From: Euryarchaeota archaeon UBA226
Lineage (GTDB): Archaea > Thermoplasmatota > Poseidoniia > Poseidoniales > Poseidoniaceae
Assembly (NCBI GenBank): GCA_002505935.1
Contig: DAWL01000164.1
Span: 504 to 17,875, forward strand
DNA length: 17,372 nt
Direction: 5' to 3'
Position 1 is the stretch's first letter, and every line of letters begins with the position of its first letter. Shown here piece by piece: positions 16,001-17,372 of the stretch. The position numbers were made by a program, and so were the translations under genes. The notes beneath the pieces were generated by a model, which made no database searches, was not told where the DNA came from, and was given only the letters and a program-made list of their open reading frames with translations.

Positions 16001-16151
16001 CTTTGAATTCGATCCTTATGACCCCGTAGACAAATTGGCAGATTTCGATGGCGACGGTAAAAACAACTACTGTGAATATTACTGGAATACCAACCCGAAT
16101 GACCGCACCAGTTTCCCTGGCCAAGGTCAGAGTTGTAACGATCTAGATTGA
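13059..16151 (+). CDS. Secreted/surface calcium-binding protein with TSP3 repeats and an inserted barrel-sandwich domain
   Basis: This 1030-residue exported protein begins with a hydrophobic helix (about residues 8-30, MAYAAILSTMMFGAIFVGVSGYM) that could be a signal peptide or an N-terminal anchor. The rest is outside the cell. About 25 copies of the DxDxDGxxD thrombospondin type-3/EF-loop-like motif, often followed by GWE or EE and GTDP/TNP, should bind Ca2+ and form a rigid rod. A 68-residue domain at about 457-524 interrupts the array and looks like a biotinyl/lipoyl-type fold. Several Cys residues are spread along the chain and may form disulfides. There is no C-terminal TM helix or sorting motif. 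The ATG at 13059 is chosen because GGAGG lies seven bases upstream; the ATG at 13053 would leave one base. Likely role: adhesion or a cell-surface scaffold; the partner is unknown. Confidence 0.9.
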   Translation: MSLSHNQMAYAAILSTMMFGAIFVGVSGYMQNENSFENQGQDTLDPGDEAISKYEDNDGDGLADSMELSTYGTDPTKKDTDGDGLEDGWELAHGLNPLDDGEGDDEDPDNAETTPDSEADVSEGDPWPDVDDGPRGDPDKDGLTNTEEAALGTDPRKPDTDDDGLNDRWEASHTTTKNWNGENITMFDPLDGNWNCSMITDDATRLQVIIPRFEDVDGRAESFDDMHVNGYVSCDAIDDTDSDGLLNYEEERWGTNPNSQDSDGDLLSDTVEVGFNKNAAGKVKLTTHCGDSLLNPIYKLPPFHAASGEDELSWFLQDMDDDGMMNGPSDWDTDGDGMPDGFEHCYGDLSEHPLAGAGADPGHVLNPANSTDSYGDWDEDELSNLMEYKVADTFGADNYTSPWLKDTDGDEMPDGWEAENGLHPRDGSNADEDPDRDGWDADGDGGVYYEELENSATVKVIHFEIGDYVKANETVMTVQITLPGGITQQVPLPSPVNGYVYEMGENVTINHRFTSRTKLLMTVVEEHEQFTNIMEYNARDMIYTGGRSTNPLVSDTDGDGLLDGIEVMGWEILVVNKGTNTVHVVSNPGKWDSDEDGLSDFREFSEICERGGNATNPDTDGDGLGDYDEAVNGFQWEGESYFTSPCTFDTDNDGLNDEEEVIEGEDTYITHANNSDTDDDGLKDGSETLFVPRDWQDRTNPLVNDTDGDGMLDGWEMQILSLEDNTNSHSLWVVAEPWLPPNCNSMSQCGLEAGGYLYQNKNMGFILEKKYGTEEMNLSGFAIPDNPKCSCKGRWALDPSAGSLKDDTYDIDNDTLSNSAEAPDRWNTNPIDDDSDHDNLPDGWEVKYSQMALEEGLVDNSTLSAYGARGLMDPSLADSDFDGINDGEEDADNDGLNRTGLYNRYCPDWDNPTGSNCHIDPNTPDGAKFYDNLENYTNFEELQNGTNPISNDTDGDSWEDGPEVYHQDHDGDGMATGWEYYFEFDPYDPVDKLADFDGDGKNNYCEYYWNTNPNDRTSFPGQGQSCNDLD
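13221..16077 (+). repeat. Degenerate TSP3 coding repeat array, about 25 copies
   Basis: The coding repeat encodes units such as DTDGDGLEDGWE, DTDSDGLLNYEE and DTDGDGMLDGWE at irregular spacing (about 20 to over 100 residues). At DNA level the copies share GATACAGATGG-like cores but are well diverged, so it is an old protein-level repeat rather than a recent tandem duplication. Spacing widens around the inserted domain at 14427-14630 and around the Cys-containing linker near 15290-15480. Confidence 0.88.
14427..14630 (+). other. Biotinyl/lipoyl-like (barrel-sandwich hybrid) domain within the TSP3 protein
   Basis: Residues about 457-524 read with the spacing of a biotinyl/lipoyl domain: FEIGDYVKANETVMTV (the GDxVKxxxxVxxV hairpin), a short turn, then VPLPSPVNGYVYEMGENV (the pPxxGxVxxxxxxxGxxV half) and a closing strand LLMTVVEE. 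The length is normal for such domains. The turn that usually carries the modified Lys (MKM or DKA) is LPGGITQQ here, so no cofactor attachment is expected. Unlike its surroundings, it has no Asp-rich Ca motif. Confidence 0.6.
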
Positions 16152-16207
16152 TTCATTACAAGATAGTGTTCATATCACAACCAGCCTTCCATGTAGTAGT
16201 GAGGCAC

Positions 16208-17372
16208 ATGCAGACTAGGTGCATTGGTTTGACGCTGGTTCTATTCGGCGCTCTTCTTTGCCCCACATTTTCTGCATCCAATACTGACGTATACAATGCC
16301 TCATCGCAAATGGCGATGAGTGATGCTGAACTACAAGATTGGCTTCACATTATTACTCCTGCAGGTAGTTTGTTTGAGGAGAATGTGTCGCTATCAGGAT
16401 ACACAACTGTCGCCCCACTATCGATGACCTGGCAAATGTTTGATTCAAGATCTGAAAAGACAATCATGGATTCCGGCGTTTTGGTAAATCATACACAGGG
16501 ACAGTATACTTCATTCAGCAAGGTTGCTGAAAATAGTTGGAACTGGACCATCAAGATTGATACACGGGGTTCCACATCTTGTTTGTGTATCGTAGAATTC
16601 CTAGCACTTGCAGAAGATGGCAGTAGTGCGCGAGCATTCACCACACTATTCACTCAGGAAAGTGACGGAAGCCTACCTCCTGTGGGAGTCGTGCACACAC
16701 CTACTGTTCATACTGTTGATGATGAGGTTTTAGAATTCACTGGAATAATCAGCGATGATACCGGATTTGGCCTAGGCCTGTTTCTTGAAGTTCATTTGTG
16801 TATGCAAAAAGATTGCCCTCTATGGCAAAATTGGAACAGTAGTGGCATATTACCTCAGAGTGGTGCCTTGAATGCCCAAGTTACTCAATGGCATGAAGGG
16901 GGATTCTTTTCTGCCAGATTAAATCTGAGCAATGAGGGTTTTGAAGAATGGGATGATGGTATTTGGATTGGATGTATAATACCCTACGATGCTGCAGTAA
17001 ACAAAGGGCAACCCATGTGGTTTCGCGTTTCTATGAATAGGGAAGCGCCCATTGCTTCGTTAATTGGCCCTTCATCTGCAAATGAAACTGAAGATGTGCT
17101 AATCGATGGTAGTGCTTCGATTGACCCCGGGTGGGAATGGCAGCACTTGCAGTATGTCTGGACGATTACCCATGCCGGACAAACTCGCATACCACACGAG
17201 TGGGAATGGCAGGGTGGAAGTATTTTGCAATTGGATACTAACTTAAGCGGTACATATGTAGTTCATCTGACAATCGTTGATATTGGTGGAAAAATGAACC
17301 AAACCAGCCATGTTGTAACCATTCATAATCGCGCCCCAATAGTAGAAGTAAAACTCGATTCAGTCGTCCTTG
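16208..17372 (+). CDS. Secreted protein with PKD-like domain, 3' end cut by window edge
   Basis: The frame is open from the ATG at 16208 to the last base, giving 388 residues. It has a signal peptide (about residues 1-23, hydrophobic LTLVLFGALLCPTFSA), so it is exported. The first 280 residues are beta-rich, with Cys pairs (SCLCIV; CMQKDC) and many N-glycosylation sequons, and show no family I recognise. Residues about 285-375 look like a PKD/Ig-like domain: DGSASIDPGWEWQHLQYVW, then SGTYVVHLTIVDIGGK, closing with VVTIHNRAPIVEV, which looks like the start of another such domain. GAGG lies three bases before the ATG. It is 56 bases behind the TSP3 gene and probably shares its transcript. A cell-surface adhesion role is likely; its full architecture is not visible. 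Confidence 0.85.
   Translation, partial: MQTRCIGLTLVLFGALLCPTFSASNTDVYNASSQMAMSDAELQDWLHIITPAGSLFEENVSLSGYTTVAPLSMTWQMFDSRSEKTIMDSGVLVNHTQGQYTSFSKVAENSWNWTIKIDTRGSTSCLCIVEFLALAEDGSSARAFTTLFTQESDGSLPPVGVVHTPTVHTVDDEVLEFTGIISDDTGFGLGLFLEVHLCMQKDCPLWQNWNSSGILPQSGALNAQVTQWHEGGFFSARLNLSNEGFEEWDDGIWIGCIIPYDAAVNKGQPMWFRVSMNREAPIASLIGPSSANETEDVLIDGSASIDPGWEWQHLQYVWTITHAGQTRIPHEWEWQGGSILQLDTNLSGTYVVHLTIVDIGGKMNQTSHVVTIHNRAPIVEVKLDSVVL

Noticed and set aside
13221..16077. CRISPR-like or DNA-level tandem repeat array
   Set aside because: The repeats are protein-level TSP3 motifs with irregular spacing and diverged bases; there are no constant direct repeats with unique spacers.

Overview
The window reads as a piece of a planktonic archaeal genome, most likely a marine Euryarchaeote of the Marine Group II (Poseidoniales) type. 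This is an inference from several signals together. The valyl-tRNA synthetase and serine hydroxymethyltransferase look archaeal. Several genes start close behind A/T-rich TATA-like boxes, with short or no leaders. Other genes use GGAGG-type ribosome binding sites. There are also very large exported Asp-rich thrombospondin-type-3 and PKD-like proteins. No rRNA, tRNA, CRISPR array, insertion sequence or integrase was seen, and coding density is high.

Layout. Positions 1-2258 (minus) carry most of valS, cut by the window edge at its 3' end. A divergent intergenic region (2259-2430) holds candidate promoters for both sides and a perfect palindrome next to the TATA-like box of the right-hand gene. 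Four plus-strand genes follow closely: a two-repeat RND/MMPL-type membrane exporter (2431-5469), an EVE-domain protein (5509-5985), a class I/II PLP aminotransferase overlapping it (5978-7192), and a large polytopic membrane protein with a helical-repeat middle section (7248-10424). Its last 8 bases overlap the end of the convergent glyA gene (minus, 10417-11769). A 91-base divergent spacer then leads to an unrecognised 354-residue protein (11861-12925). Last come two secreted or surface-anchored proteins: a 1030-residue protein with about 25 Ca-binding TSP3 repeats (13059-16151), and a signal-peptide protein with a PKD-like domain that runs off the right edge (16208-17372).

How the genes fit together. 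The window mixes housekeeping genes (valS, glyA, the aminotransferase, EVE) with cell-envelope genes (the RND exporter, the large membrane protein, the TSP3 and PKD proteins). Aminotransferase plus SHMT suggests amino-acid and one-carbon metabolism, but they lie on opposite strands and need not be co-regulated. The most unusual items are listed here. A biotinyl/lipoyl-like (barrel-sandwich) domain without an attachment lysine interrupts the TSP3 array. The ValRS has a beta-hairpin-like insertion right after KMSKS, a HIGA motif in place of HIGH, and no CxxC zinc ligands at the usual place. Two perfect palindromes with 3-nt spacers sit in the leader or promoter regions of the exporter and TSP3 genes. 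A large 11-TM membrane protein of unknown family is also present.
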